Below are positions 34,095 to 54,215 of a stretch of 64,000 nt of DNA, one piece after another; position 1 is the stretch's first letter, and each line of letters opens with the position of its first letter. The notes under the pieces were generated by a model that did not search any database, had not been told where the DNA came from, and worked only from the letters and a program-made list of their open reading frames with translations. Source of the stretch: Mangifera indica. Lineage: Eukaryota; Streptophyta; Magnoliopsida; Sapindales; Anacardiaceae. The translations under genes were made by a program, and so were the position numbers. The stretch covers positions 5,276,449 through 5,340,448 of the forward strand of contig NC_058149.1 in NCBI RefSeq assembly GCF_011075055.1, written 5' to 3'.

Positions 34095-36565
34095 TGTAAC
34101 AACCTCTTCAGAAGTATTATTCTATAAAGGAAGATGTCACTAAATTGACTATTGAGCATTGCTTTTATTAAAATATATAATAAAACTTGAAAAAGAATTG
34201 AATGAAAACCTCATTTATTATACTTTACAAAATTACCAAAATACCTTTGTCCAAAAACCAAAGATGGAAGCCTACAAAAGATGTCATAACTCAAAACATA
34301 ATCGATAAACAATAATAAGAAAGTGTAGTTAAATAAATAAATAAACTATGATAAAATAAAAACTCTATGCCCTTTGATAAAATAATATGAACTAATGATA
34401 GAAATGCCCTTGCAACTTTACGCCCTTTGACACCATTAGTTTTATATCACTTATACCTGTACACATGATAGTAGGAAAATGAGTGATAATCACTCAATAA
34501 GTAGGAGACTCTACTATTAACTTTTAATGTATCATCTAAAATGCCCTTGATCTTGACCTATATTATCTTTATCATCCAAAGTCGGCATTAAACTTCATAA
34601 GAATGATGGTAGGTCTTTTCTATCAACTCTGTGCTCAAAGTGCACTATAGAGAATGTCTAGACCACATATTTTAACTCTCAGATTGAACTATATCCTACT
34701 TGATTACTAAAGAACCATTTCTCAGATTCCTATCTAGCGTAGCAATACTAAACTTAACTTGGTAGAAGCATCTATATCTAAAACCTATAACTAAAACTAT
34801 ATATTAAACTAATCAAATTGAATCAAATACATAGATTTGACACCTTAGTCGTGTGAGCTATATCTCTGTTCTATTACACCAAAGCTTTATCTTAATCAGG
34901 CTCTTTTATGAGTTAGTACCCTATTGTGGGTACAATGTCCAGTTACAAATGTGTTCTACTATGGAGAGTGTAAGGAAGGTATATTCATAGTGCTTGTTAT
35001 AATGATCTTATGATGTCTAGCATGCATGCATCTCAAGCCTTAACTCCGCTTTGCTTGTTCTTACTTACACCTAATTATGTATCTCGTGTCCTACTTAAAC
35101 TTATTTCTTAGGCACGTAGGATACTACTATATAATTGGGATCTCTATACTATCACTCGAGACAACCCAGAGGTTCTTAGCCTCATCCCTTTATCTTTTCT
35201 TTACTCTACTTCAAATACACGGGTGTATGTCTATTAACACATGGGGTGGGGGGGGAGGGGTGGGGGAGGGTTAGTCCCTTTATTCATTTGCACATAGCCT
35301 TTTCCTTTTGGCCTCTCCCTATGTGGTATTTTTCTTATACACGTAGGGGTGTGTTCCTGGGCACATGGGCATATGCCCCATTCATATATTTATTTCACTT
35401 TATTTTTTAAAATTCATCTTAATTATGCCACTTTGTAAGGGTATTTCAGTTATTTCATCTTCACAGGTCATGGTAAGACTATATATGTGAAATCCACTTG
35501 TCCTAATTGACCGTTTACCAATCAATGACACTTGATGATTATTATAATACTAGAAAAATAGGCCTAAATCTAGAATTTGAGTACACAGGTGTGTCCCGTA
35601 CCATACTATCGTGAGTCGAATCCTAGAATTTAGAAACAATAACCTAATTTCACATCGTGATCTAAATGCAATGTCTTCTAATAGCAACTATTCAAGCTTT
35701 GGCACAAAACCAGACATAATCATCTTCTCATGCTAACAAAACATCCACATATTTCAACATGTGTCTATAAAATAATTCGTCCAAATATCAATCTACCAAA
35801 ATTATTTATATAATTCAATTTCAATGCATAATCTCATATCAAGTCATTTAACAATCTCCTCAGTATCATTCTATAGATATTTTAATCACTATAACATAGT
35901 CATCAAAGGATCATCATAGTATGAATATTCACAAACATAGCCAAATAGCCTATGTCCATTAAATCAAGTTTGAAAACAACATACAACTTTTGATCATCTC
36001 AATCATATCTCATCATCATGATAGTATACTTTGGCAAGGAAAACAGTCCTCAAACATTAGGATTATACATACATGAATCATCAGCTAAGGAGAGAAGCAA
36101 TACTCCTTACCTCAACTATGCAAAAGTTGGAATGCACAAATAGACACCTTTCTCTCTAGATTTTCTCTCACCACACTGCCAAAAAACAATCATTAGGACT
36201 GTTGCATAGAAGCAAGATGATCAGACTCTCTCTCACTCTTTTTTTTTGGGAATTTTGTGTGTTTAGAGATTATAAATAGTAATCCCTAAAACACAATAAC
36301 GTTTATTTTACAAAACTAGAAACATGTAACGCCACACATGGCATATACTACTCGTACACGGTCGTGTACCACAATTTAAATTTTATATAGAATCTCCTTA
36401 TCTAGCTAACATTACATCGACACATGGGCATGACCTTTCCATATACAATCGTGTGTCATTGAAAATTCATGCTTTGACTTTCAATTCACACTAACTCATA
36501 CAAACATTAGATAAACTCATTTATGAAGACTATTTTGCCCTTGAGACGTACCTATTGGTATTACA
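34095..36565 (-). mobile_element. Solo chromovirus-type LTR in gypsy C gag, 2,471 bp
   Basis: TGTAACAACCTC...GGTATTACA with a perfect 5-bp target duplication GATAT (34,090-34,094 and 36,566-36,570). The minus strand has a TTTATAATC box near 36,275, about 290 bp from the right end, followed by 5'-UTR-like sequence, so sense is minus. The interior contains CACATGGGCATATGCCC-type motifs, which I associate with this LTR family. No internal region, so it is a solo LTR. Confidence 0.85.
35243..35270 (+). other. G-rich tract with G-quadruplex potential
   Basis: GGGG, then eight or more G, then GGGG, GGGGG and GGG, separated by single T or A, within 28 bp inside the solo LTR. Confidence 0.8.
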
Positions 36566-37275
36566 GATATAAATTATTTTCATTGCTTGGGGAAAAAGCA
36601 CATTGCATCATAATGCCCTAATAAATGCATAATGATTTTGAGAGATAATGGTTATATTGAAATCGAGGGTGAATCTGATGACGAGTCTATGCCACCATTA
36701 AAGGATGATGATAATGATGATGTGGAATACCCTATTGTTTAAGAGCTACTTATAGCAAGGCATGTTTTAAATGTGCAAGTGAAAGATGAGAATGAAGTGT
36801 AACACGACAACACATTTCACATGAGGTGTCATATCAAAGATAAAGTATGTAGTGTGATTATTAATGGTGGTAGTTGTACTAATATTGCTAGCACCAAGTT
36901 AGTGGAGAAATTGAGCTTACTTACATTAAAACATCCTAGACCATACAAGTTTCAATGGTTAAATGATTGGGGAGAGGCTTAGGTAACAAAACAAGTGTTA
37001 GTTCTTTCATTATTAGTAAGTACGAAGATGAATTGTTATGTGATGTTGTTGGTCCCTTGCTTTTAAGGCATCCATGGCAATATGACAAGAAAGTAGTGCA
37101 TGATGGATATAAGAATATATACTCTTTTACCATGGATATGTGTTAGTTCACTTTTGTGCTTTAACACCTAGACACATTTATGAGGATCAAATCAGGATAA
37201 GAGAGAGTGAGCAAAAAAATGAGAATTTTGAAACAAAAGAGGTTGAGAAAAATAAAGCAGATTATAAGGGAAAAG
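36566..37275 (+). pseudogene. Gypsy C zinc knuckle and aspartic protease
   Basis: Encodes Y-F-H-C-L-G-K-K-H-I-A-S-Q-C-P-N-K, a knuckle with one Cys changed. An acidic S-M-P-P-L-K-D-D-D block follows, then F-H-M-R-C-H-I-K-D-K-V-C-S-V-I-I-N-G-G-S-C-T-N-I-A. The protease Asp of the usual I-D-G-G-S is replaced by Asn. Then L-K-H-P-R-P-Y-K-F-Q-W-L-N appears. Frameshifts follow, and a solo copia LTR cuts the frame at 37,275. Confidence 0.75.
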
Positions 37276-38816
37276 GTGATAAAAATGTTAGTGTATGCCC
37301 TAAGAACCATTCATGTTATCGGTTTCATGACATTTTATCTTATATGTACACTTGTTATAACTTATTAATAAAAGAAGTAGTCATTTTATTCATATACATA
37401 AGCTATTTCCTTTAATATGCGATAATATAAAATATGCATGTGAACTGTCCGAATGACTTACTTAATATATAAACTAAATCATCAAATTATTCCCTACAGA
37501 AGTGATATAACTTGGCAATTAATCACATAGTAGACATACAAAATATCTTTATTGAATACCATGAGATAACATTAATGTAGGTGACGATGATTGTCATATT
37601 ATTAGGGTGTTAGTATGAATCAATAGTTAGAGAACCATTTTTTGAACATGACCAATAATGATAAGTCACATGGTCATTAAATTGTAATCAATGACTTATC
37701 ATATAATTGTACTAGTATACAAAGTAACTCTTTGACTTGAGACATTATGGTTGAATCCAATACGAATGCTCGTGTTCATATAGTGTATGAATATAGGGTT
37801 AACCATATTCCGTACGAGAAACCATATTGGTTATGTTCTATTTGTAGACGAAGATGAATTATTATCAAGATGGGATCATTGACTCAAAAAGTATTGAATT
37901 TTGAATATTCGTTGATTTAACCTAGATCTAAGTTTCAAAGAAAATGTTGATAAATATAGAAAATTAAAATCTTTGGCTAGAGTATAATGAAACTCATACG
38001 AATTATGTTCGTAATGACATGTTCCAAACATTTCAATCGATAATTCATACAGAATTGAAATTTGGACTTTAAAGATCCATGAGTCTGAAATTGGTTTGGA
38101 TTAGACAATGGAAAACAAGAATTGAGATATTAGGCTCGGTGGAGTATTTTTTTTCATCATTGTCTAGGGCTATGACACATTGTTAAATGTTTATCATAGT
38201 CGTTGAGTTCTTGGATACACTTTTGGATCATTCAAAAGAGACTTACAACTACACCATGATGAACCTAAAAGGTCACATCAATAAACTAAGCTTTCAAGAG
38301 GGAGAATTAATTATACGGGGTTGGCTAGCACCTTCCGAAGGATAATGAAAATCATATAAAATGTTATATGGGTGCAAAGATAACATTTTAAAAGTTAAAG
38401 TATTAATAAGAAAGAATTAAGGTGGTTAAAGTATATAATGGATATACATGCATGGAAATACTTTAAATTATTAATTTAATGAGCCAAAATAGAATTTTAA
38501 AATTGCATAATGGGCCACCATTATATAAAGTGGGTTTTAATTCATTTTGAACTAACATAAGCATTTCACAGTTTTCTTTCTCTCACAAACAAACTAAAAC
38601 CTCTCCCCTCCTCTAAAGCTCTCAACCAAGGGGACATTTTGCTTTAGAGGTTATTTCATTTGAGAAGTTTTGCCCATCATCCTATATCCTTATAAAAAGC
38701 AAAGAAGTAAGTAACCTTGTTTTATCCTTCTCTTATTTGCAACTACATGTTTTGGTTTTTGTCTTAAGCTATATGCATGGCATTTTTTGCTTCTTCTTCA
38801 TCATCTACATCTTTCA
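37276..38816 (+). mobile_element. Solo LTR of the copia A family, 1,541 bp
   Basis: TGTTAGTGTATGCCC...ATCTTTCA with a 5-bp AAAAA target duplication (37,271-37,275 and 38,817-38,821). It is homologous over its full length to the LTR at 28,069-29,569. Gypsy C coding sequence flanks both sides and there is no copia internal region, so it is a solo LTR. Confidence 0.88.
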
Positions 38817-39320
38817 AAAAAACTTAAGTGTGTGCAAAAGAAAAATGGGCAAGTCGAGTGTACGAGAGAAAATGAGGAAAAGAGAATGAATGTTTATGCA
38901 AAAGATAATGATATAAAAGTTGTTTTCTTAGCCAAGTGACAAGTGTATATACTTTTGTATAAAGATGCCTATTTTTCTAACTTTAACCTTGATGTTTATT
39001 TGCTAGTGTTGTTACAAATCTTTTCTAGGATTTTAAGGATGTGTTCCCCAAGAAGATACTTGATGGATTGCCATTAAAGATGGGAATAGAGCATCAAATT
39101 GATTTCATACCCAAAGTTATTATTTTAAATAAACCTACTTAGATAAGCAATCTCAAGAAGACCAAATAGCTTTAATAACAAGTTAATAAAGGAAGAGCAT
39201 AAGTCCATGTGTAGTTTTAGTATTACTTGTGCCTAAGAAGGATAGGACATGGCAGATGTGCATTAATGGTTGCACTATCAATAAAATCACTAAACAATGA
39301 CCACATATAAAATCAAAGAT
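38817..39320 (+). pseudogene. Gypsy C protease-RT linker and start of reverse transcriptase
   Basis: After a linker, D-F-K-D-V-F-P-K-K then I-E-H-Q-I-D-F-I-P and a broken V-P-K-K-D-x-T-W-R-M-C block occur, the usual N-terminus of Ty3/gypsy reverse transcriptase. Around 39,320 the sequence jumps to the integrase region, so the RT catalytic core and RNase H have been deleted. Confidence 0.75.
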
Positions 39321-40420
39321 CTTTAAAAGAGTTATTAGTTAGAAAGACACATGGGGGTAATTTAATGGGACATTTTGGTGTTAGAAAGACTTTAGATTTG
39401 TTAGATGAGCATTTCTTTTAGCCACATATGAAGAAAGATGTTGAGAAAATTTGTGAGAAGTGCATAACATGTCAACAGTCTAAGTCTAAAGATTTACCCC
39501 ATGGTTTGTACATGTCTTTATCCATACCTACTGAACCATGGACTGATATTTCCATGGATTTTGTATTGGATTTACCCATGTCCAAAAAGAACCAAGACTT
39601 TGTGTTTTTTGTGGTTAACAGGTTTTCAAAGATGGCCGATTTCATACCATGTCACAAAAATGATGATGTAACAAACATTGTTGATTTATTTATTCTTCAA
39701 GGAGGTTGTGCAACTTCATGGAATGCCAAGGACAATAGTTTCATATCAAGTTGTGAAGTTTTCAAGCTACTTTTGGAAAACTTTATGGGAAAAGTTAGGA
39801 AGGAACTAAACTCTTATTTTCTACTATTAGTCATCCACAAACTAATAGGTAAACAGAAGTGGTTAATATGATTTTAACTACCTTGTTGTGTTGTATAATC
39901 CCAAAGAACTTGAAGAGTTAGAGGGAGTGTTTGCCACATGTGGAGTTTGCTTATAATAGAAATGTACATTCAGCAACAAATTCCTCTCTATTTGAGGTAA
40001 TTTATGGATTTAATCTATTGACTCCATTGGATTTGATACCACTACTTATTAAGGAACAAACAAATATGGATAGAAAAAATAAGGCTGAATTTGTTAAATA
40101 GCTCCATGAGAAGGTTAGGCAACACATAGAAAAGAAAATTGAGCAATATGCAACTCAAGTTAATAAAGGGCGTAAGAAAGTGGTATTTGAATTAGATGAT
40201 TGGGTTTGGGTGCATATGCACAAGGAAAGGTTTCCAATGCAAAGGAAATCTAAGTTACAACTATGAAGAGATGGTCCATTCCGAGTGATTTCATGAATCA
40301 ATGATAATGACTACAAGATAGATTTGTCCGGTAAGTATAAAGTTAGTGTTACATTTAATGCTCTAATCTTTCTCTTTTTGATGTAGGTGATGATTTGAGG
40401 ACAAAACCATTTTGAGGAGA
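39321..40420 (+). pseudogene. Gypsy C integrase
   Basis: Encodes H-G-G-N-L-M-G-H-F-G-V, a knuckle ending C-E-K-C-I-T-C-Q-Q-S-K, then W-T-D-I-S-M-D-F-V-L-D-L-P (first catalytic Asp) and F-F-V-V-N-R-F-S-K-M-A. An open stretch runs 39,428-39,871. After frame changes come F-A-Y-N-R and F-E-x-x-Y-G-F-N-L-L-T-P-L-D-L near 40,010. A C-terminal domain follows with V-W-V-H-M-H-K-E-R-F-P, ending F-D-V-G-D-D-L-R-T-K-P-F beside the right LTR. No chromodomain is seen. Non-functional. Confidence 0.82.
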
Positions 40421-40422
40421 GG

Positions 40423-41220
40423 TGTAATGACGAAAATCAAGGTAGCAATCATCAAGAAAGATAAAACAGCTCCAAAGATCTTTTGTGCATCAATGGTAGA
40501 GCCAAAACTAAAAGGATGAAAGAAACACTAATTGGGCTAATCAAGGATATTTGACCAAGTGTCATGCACAACATGATTTGGGCAGCTTAGAGGAGTTACA
40601 AAGGCTTAAAAACACCATTCAAGTCCAAGAGGATCAAGATTGAGGGAAATTAGGCCAAAACACAAGGGGGATGCACGATTTGGGCCTAATTTGGTATAAG
40701 TCATGCAATTGAAGGCAACACTTATTATCTCCATATGGGGGCTACATTTTGGGCCTTAAATTATACTTAAATCATGCTTAATTATGCTTAATTTTTATTT
40801 ATTTTAGCTTATGTTTGTTTTTGGCTAAAACCATATTTTAACTTAAGCCTATTTGTTTGATTTAGGGTTTTTCTTAAGATTAGTTTTATCCTAATTGGTT
40901 TAGGATTATTTTCATATATAAGGGTTGTGTAACCCTAAACTACAGTAGCTGGCTTTGACTATTGAATGAAAAAAAAAACTTTTTTCTTTCTTCTTTTATG
41001 AACTTTGTGATCTTATCAAACTAAAGCTTGTGGCACTCAAACTTGACTTATCTCCCATCTTCTCAAGTTGTTATTAAGAGTGGCGTCTTATAACTTTGGT
41101 TTGTGATTGGCCATAATCATTGGGTCAAAGTTTTTTTAATAAATTTATTTTAATATTTCTTGGGATTGTGATTTTAAATATTAACTATGGCTATTAAATT
41201 GGTATATAGGGTTCACATCA
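40423..41220 (+). repeat. Gypsy C right LTR (about 798 bp)
   Basis: Follows the end of the integrase frame and the purine-rich TTTTGAGGAGAGG. It starts TGTAATGACG and ends GGTTCACATCA, the same end as the left copy. A TATATAAG box near 40,915 is followed by a T/C-rich segment. The exact 5' boundary is uncertain because the left copy lacks that end. Confidence 0.75.
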
Positions 41221-43873
41221 AAGTGGAAGAAGAAGATGAAAGAGACAATAATGGGAAAATAAGTTGGAGAAAAAAGAGAAAAATTAATATTGACATTTGT
41301 TTAGAAGAAATATGTAAAAGAAACGAGGAAGAATGGGAAGAGAGATATTACAATTTATTGAAAGGAAACGAGTCAAAAAATAAGAGGAATAAACATTAAC
41401 AAGTAAATGAGAAAAATCCCAAGGGTTAATAAAACTGATGGAATATTAAAGCTTCCAAGGTGAAAAGGGAATTCACGATGTAGTAGTTGTGGATCCTAAG
41501 GGCTTATACGATGTAGTAGTTGTGGATCTGGTCATTGTACATTGAGTTTATCCGTTTAACAAATACAGGCAAAAAAAAGTGAGAAAAGGGAATTCACTAA
41601 CAAGATAACATTTTTAGCAAAGGTGAATGTGTAAATATGTGGATTAGAAATATTATACAATTTTTGGTTTTAAGTTTGTCTTAAAATAATTTTTTTTCAT
41701 ATAATCGAATTCATTAACAAAACTAGATGATAGATGTGAAATTGAATTTTTCAAACTTTAAGCATAGACATTGTTATTTCTCAAAATCTCGGGTGGAAAT
41801 AATCATCGGGCCTTAGTATTTCACTATATTAAAATTATGTTACTTTTCAACATTATGAAGTAATATTCCAATTTTTTCATTGTTTAAGACTTTCTAAAAT
41901 CATACAATTTGAGTGAGTTCACTCTAAAGAATCTAATACCAAGACAAAAGTAGACAAATTAAAGCACAAACTTCCCATAATTTATATCTCAAAAATTAAT
42001 GATGGCCATTTCTGTAATATTTGACTAGAATAATTGAAATAAAAAAACTAAAATTGAAATATTTTTGACAGTCCTAATGAGGCCATGGGCCTCTAGGGTT
42101 TCATAACTCTGCTTCCAGGCTAATTGTCACTTTCTCAAAGAAGCTTCCTGCCCTTGCAACTTTTATCATCCACTCTTTGTTTCACTTTTTTTTTTTTTTT
42201 TTTTATGAATAATCTGATGAAATAATAATTTTTCACCTATTAAATTATAAAATCTATTTACCCTCTTATCATCCACTCATCTTCATTTATAAAAGCGTTT
42301 GTTTTCATTATAAATACAAATTTGTCTTTTTAGTAAAATTATTAATCTATTCTTATTATTTATTTAAATTACAAAAATTTTAAACTAAATTTAAATTTAA
42401 ATTTAAATTATATTATTTTTAATTATTTTTTACGTTATGGGTTTTTGGTAACACCTTGTCGCCAACTACCTATCAAACTTTGTCCATATCGAACCATATT
42501 GTCCTTTCATTACTCTCACTAAACATAAACGTTAGCTTCTTATCACATCGTCTTCACTCACAACACTAAACCCAAATGCTAGGTCTTGCCACAACTTCCT
42601 TTCCCCACTACCCCATCCGAGAAGCCTTAAGTTGTCAACCACACCTCTCTTTCCTTACCAGCAACCATCATTCAATATCTATCAACTCATCATGCTTACA
42701 TATCCTAACAACTATTATCTCCAATGCCATTGCAAAATCAAACAATCAACCAAATCACCACCTTCAAATCCAACACACTTAATTCCCATCTCTATCAACA
42801 CTTATTTGCAATCAAATTTGTGATGTGAGTGATTCTATTTTTAAATTTTGTATATTTTTAAAACATACTACTCTTAATATAATCAATGATTCTTTTTTAA
42901 TTTATACATTTAAAAGATGTATATGTCGAACCCTTGGTTATTTTCTTGCAATACTCAATTAAAAGTTTCAAAATTACTTTTTTATAACAATATTATTATT
43001 ATCTTTACTCCTACTTTTTGCCTTATTCATACTCTCATAAACCATACAATCCTCTCCAAGGCTCATTAACCGTGAACCTTTGGATCCTTTTTAAGGATTA
43101 GGATGATGTTCCAAAAGCCTACCAGCCAATTGTCATCCCTAAATAGGGTTCCCTCATTCAATTCCATTTAGGGGTGGATAGAAGTTGAGCCAACTTAGAG
43201 TTTAGCTTAAACAAGCTGAATACGAATTAGGTTAACTCCAACTCAAGTCAAACAAGCCACTTAAAGTCATTAACAAATTAATCTTCTCTAATAACTTTCA
43301 TCTTCTTTGGTGGTTTTCAATTTCTACGATGACTTTTTTCTTCTTTACAAATCTTCTTCTTCATCTCTGGCAATCGTGCTTTTCCTTTTTTTTTTTTTTT
43401 TCTTTCTAGTAAGTATATTATAAACAACGAAGCAGAAGCAAGTAAACAACCTAGGCTTAGCTTTAAGAAAACAACTTCAAACTAGCAAAATCTATACAAT
43501 AAAAGTCCATATCCAAGTGATAAAATGATATACCTCTTCCCATAAGACAAGCCCCTAAGTGAAAAGATTACAACATTGAGCACTGCCTTGCTTTTTCTTC
43601 TCTGACACTTTGAACAACTCTCTACTAACTCAACTTAAATTTTTTGAATTCAACACAAACTCAAATAAACTTGACAAAATGGATGAGCTACCTACAAGTA
43701 CTCGCTTAAAAAAGGGCGCTTGTGTTTCAAGCTTTTGAACTCGTACCTATATAATGCTCGTTTTTTATGGGTGGGCTGAGTATGTCATGGGTTACTCATA
43801 ATATAAAACCAACTATAAATAACATTTACATTGCACTAATTTCTTTTTGGCCGAAGAAGTATTTCTCAACCAG
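41221..43873. other. Intergenic AT-rich region, no supported gene
   Basis: Two copies of ACGATGTAGTAGTTGTGGATC (41,474 and 41,508) form a short repeat. There is a T-run near 42,188-42,206 and an AAATTTAAATTTAAATTT palindromic stretch near 42,390. The open frame at 42,576-42,782 (68 codons, rich in Ser, His and Asn) has no recognised domain. Near 43,160-43,260, AGTTGAGCCAACTTAGAG-type wording resembles degenerate plant interspersed repeats. Confidence 0.5.
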
Positions 43874-44602
43874 GTTTTAATGTTAAGATAAATCACACCT
43901 ACGAGGTTTGAAAAGCCTAAAGTTCTATCCAGAACTTAACTTCGGTTAAAATTTTTTATGAGAGACAATGATAAAATCAGCATTTTATTAATAATATTAT
44001 AAAATTATAAAATTCAACATTCCCCCCCTAAAAATTTTTAAAACTAACAACTTCACTTGTACCTAAAGTTTTCTAACTTTAAAAAATAACATTTTCTTCT
44101 CCCCCAAACTTATGGTTTATATTTTTTTCCCTTTTCGACAGCTATCTCTGGCCACCGACGACAATGCTTTTGCCTGAGGCACATTGACCAAAGCATCTTC
44201 ATCTCTCACCCTTTATAATGCGCAACGAAGACAAATCTTTGTTAATTTCAGACAAATTGATGAAAACTTCTGGAATCAACGAAGAGGTATCTTTGTCATG
44301 CATCGAAGACGGTGAGAGATAAAGATGCATTGGTTGATGTGTCTGGAGAGGGGAAGAATATAAACCCTAGATTTGAAGGAAAAATGTTACTTTTCAAAGT
44401 TAAAAAACTTTAAGTCAAAGTAAAGTTTTTAGTTTTTAAAACTTTGAAAGGGAAAATGTTGAATTTTATAATTTTTTAGTATTATTGGTAAAATAACATT
44501 ATTTTACCTTTCTTTCTAAAAAAAAATTTTAACACAAGTTATAAGTAGAATTTTGGGTTTTTCAAACCCTATAAGTCTGTGTATTTGTCTTAACACTAAA
44601 AC
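43874..44602. mobile_element. Foldback (long terminal inverted repeat) MITE, 729 bp
   Basis: The left arm GTTTTAATGTTAAG (43,874) is matched by the right end CTTAACACTAAAAC. Complementarity continues inwards with modest divergence through ATAAAATTATAAAATTCAAC, TTTAAAAACT-type sequence and CATCTTCATCTCTCACC against its inverse near 44,300. Arms are about 320 bp each with about 75 bp between them, so a transcript would form a very long hairpin. No coding capacity. The target duplication is not resolved, so the superfamily (Mutator-like or other) is open. Confidence 0.8.
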
Positions 44603-46145
44603 TTAGATAAAAAAATAGTCCTTTAACCTTTCTTTTTATAGTGAGATGCTCGAAACCATAATATAAAAGTTTTGAAAGCTTAAAAACACGTTTTCCTATA
44701 TTTGGACTCAGTAAAACGTCTATTTGGGTGTTAATCAAACAAGTCATGTTGAAAATTGGCCATCCTTTTGTAATATTTTCCCTTATCGAGGTACGTATTA
44801 AAATTATTCATTTGCATTTCATCATTCAACCTAAAATTATGCTGACTTTTAATCAAACTGCAGGAGCTTTGTGATGGCATTTTGTTGTCCTTTAGGTTTT
44901 AGTTAAAATTTGTTTAATTTCGTCTTGGAGTTTTTTTGAATAACTAAAAAAAGAAATATTAAACTTAACAAATTAATAATTATAGGTTCCTTGTATGTTT
45001 GGGTTTTCAAAATTATTACCCATATATCTCAACCCATTTTCGATACATACCCATTTCCCTAGCACCTATTTTGCCCCAAACAACATTTAATTTAACCCGC
45101 CCCTTTGCCATATCTAAAACCTAAATCAAACCCTATTTAAACTTAATTCGAATCCACCTCTAATCCCATTAATTCTCCATCTAATAGAAAACTTATTTAT
45201 CATATTTATGCATCAAATATCAAATGATTTTTATTAAGAATTAAATTTAGGGAGATTTAATCTAACACAAATAGAACCTCCTATAAAGGAGATTTCTATA
45301 ATTCCATTGGAATCTCTATAGAAGTCTTGGCAACCTGCAGTGAAACTTTAAAAAAATTCCTAAGCCCAAAGAATGAAAAATTCTTTTCAAAACCCATAAA
45401 ATCAACCACAATAATAATGAGTCATATGATATTAAAATGAGTGATATATATAAACAAATCTTATTAAGTTATTCATACAACCTAATATAACATCAATTGA
45501 TTAAAGGAAAAGAAAATATAAACAATCACATAATCCAATCACACAATGCCAACTATACAAATAAATTAGTAAAATTTGTTAGTACAAATAGTTTTATTCA
45601 TAATAAATAACATTTGACAACACACTGGCAGCAAGTAGACATAAATAAAAAGATTCGATGTGTTACAATGATACTATAAAGGTGCACATTTTTTTAACAT
45701 TTTCTAGTTGGTTTAAATTACAAATGCTGAATGAATGCAAAGGAGTGAGCATAACAAGAAATTAAGCCCCTAAAATATATAAGTAGCCTAAGCTTTTTCT
45801 AACAAATACAACTAACCTACCAACAAAAGTATTGTCCAAATACCTTGTGAGCAGAGAGAGAAGCGATGCTGATGGGCAGTTAGAGTTTCACACAAACCAT
45901 ACAAAAACATGAACATGGTTTTCATCGATTCACTCGTGGAATAAGTGTTTTCATCTCCCACCCAAAAAAACCTTGCACAAGATATCCATTACAAAAGTCG
46001 CTCTGTCAATAAATTTTCAGTAACTGACCGTCATGGTGTGGTGTTCAAGTTCGACCTCCACTTGTGTCACGGCTATGATAGTTTGTGGTTCATGAGTCTG
46101 TCATTCCTTAGCAGCAGCTGTTCGATTTCTTTTGTTGGTATAATC
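44603..46145. other. Intergenic sequence and probable 3' UTR of the ZTL gene
   Basis: No gene seen. The part nearest the ZTL stop (about 45,590-46,145) should be its 3' UTR on the minus strand. A TTTATT on the + strand (AATAAA on the minus) near 45,593 is a possible poly-A signal, but plant signals are weak and this is not decisive. Confidence 0.4.
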
Positions 46146-53720
<7,575 letters not shown>

Positions 53721-53723
53721 TTA

Positions 53724-54212
53724 ACTGGATGTTTAGTTTGAGTAATGTTTTATTATTAAAATAAAGAGATTATCTGAAAGATAAATTACTGAGAAGATTT
53801 TGGATATAAATTATTACTATATTTAATAAAATTTGACAAAAATAAATGATACAAATAATTAATATATTTAGTTAACGGTAATAAAAGAATACTAATAAAT
53901 TATTTTACTTAAATATCTTTGAATATAATTATTTTTATGTTATTTATTATATTAATTAAAAATAAATTTATTTTTATCTTAAAAATTAATAAATAATAAT
54001 ATAATTATAATAAAATCAAGATTATCTTGGTAATCGTCTAATACTTAAGGTAAATATGGTAATCAGATTATCACATATATTATCTGTTACATCAACATTG
54101 GTAATAAAATATTACTGTAATATTTTATTACTAACAAATCAAACAAAGTAATGTAAGTAATAAAAGATAGATTACTAAAGTAATCTTTAAAACACCTCAA
54201 TCAAACGGCCCC
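53724..54212. mobile_element. PIF/Harbinger (Tourist-like) MITE, about 489 bp
   Basis: The outer ends are imperfect inverted repeats: left TGGATGTTTAGTTTGAG...TGTTTTA, right (inverted) GGGCCGTTTGATTGAGGTGTTTTA. A TTA lies just outside each end (53,721-53,723 and 54,213-54,215), the target preference of this superfamily. It is AT-rich with no coding region. It starts about 390 bp upstream of the ZTL ATG. Confidence 0.7.
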
Positions 54213-54215
54213 TTA

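Noticed and set aside
42576..42823. Short overlapping open frames as a small gene
   Set aside because: Sixty-odd codons in two frames, low complexity in Ser, His and Asn, no domain and no clear gene structure.
53911..53918. Evening element as a firm regulatory call for ZTL
   Set aside because: AAATATCT lacks one base of the nine-base element and lies in a very AT-rich MITE, where chance matches are expected. Kept only as a remark.
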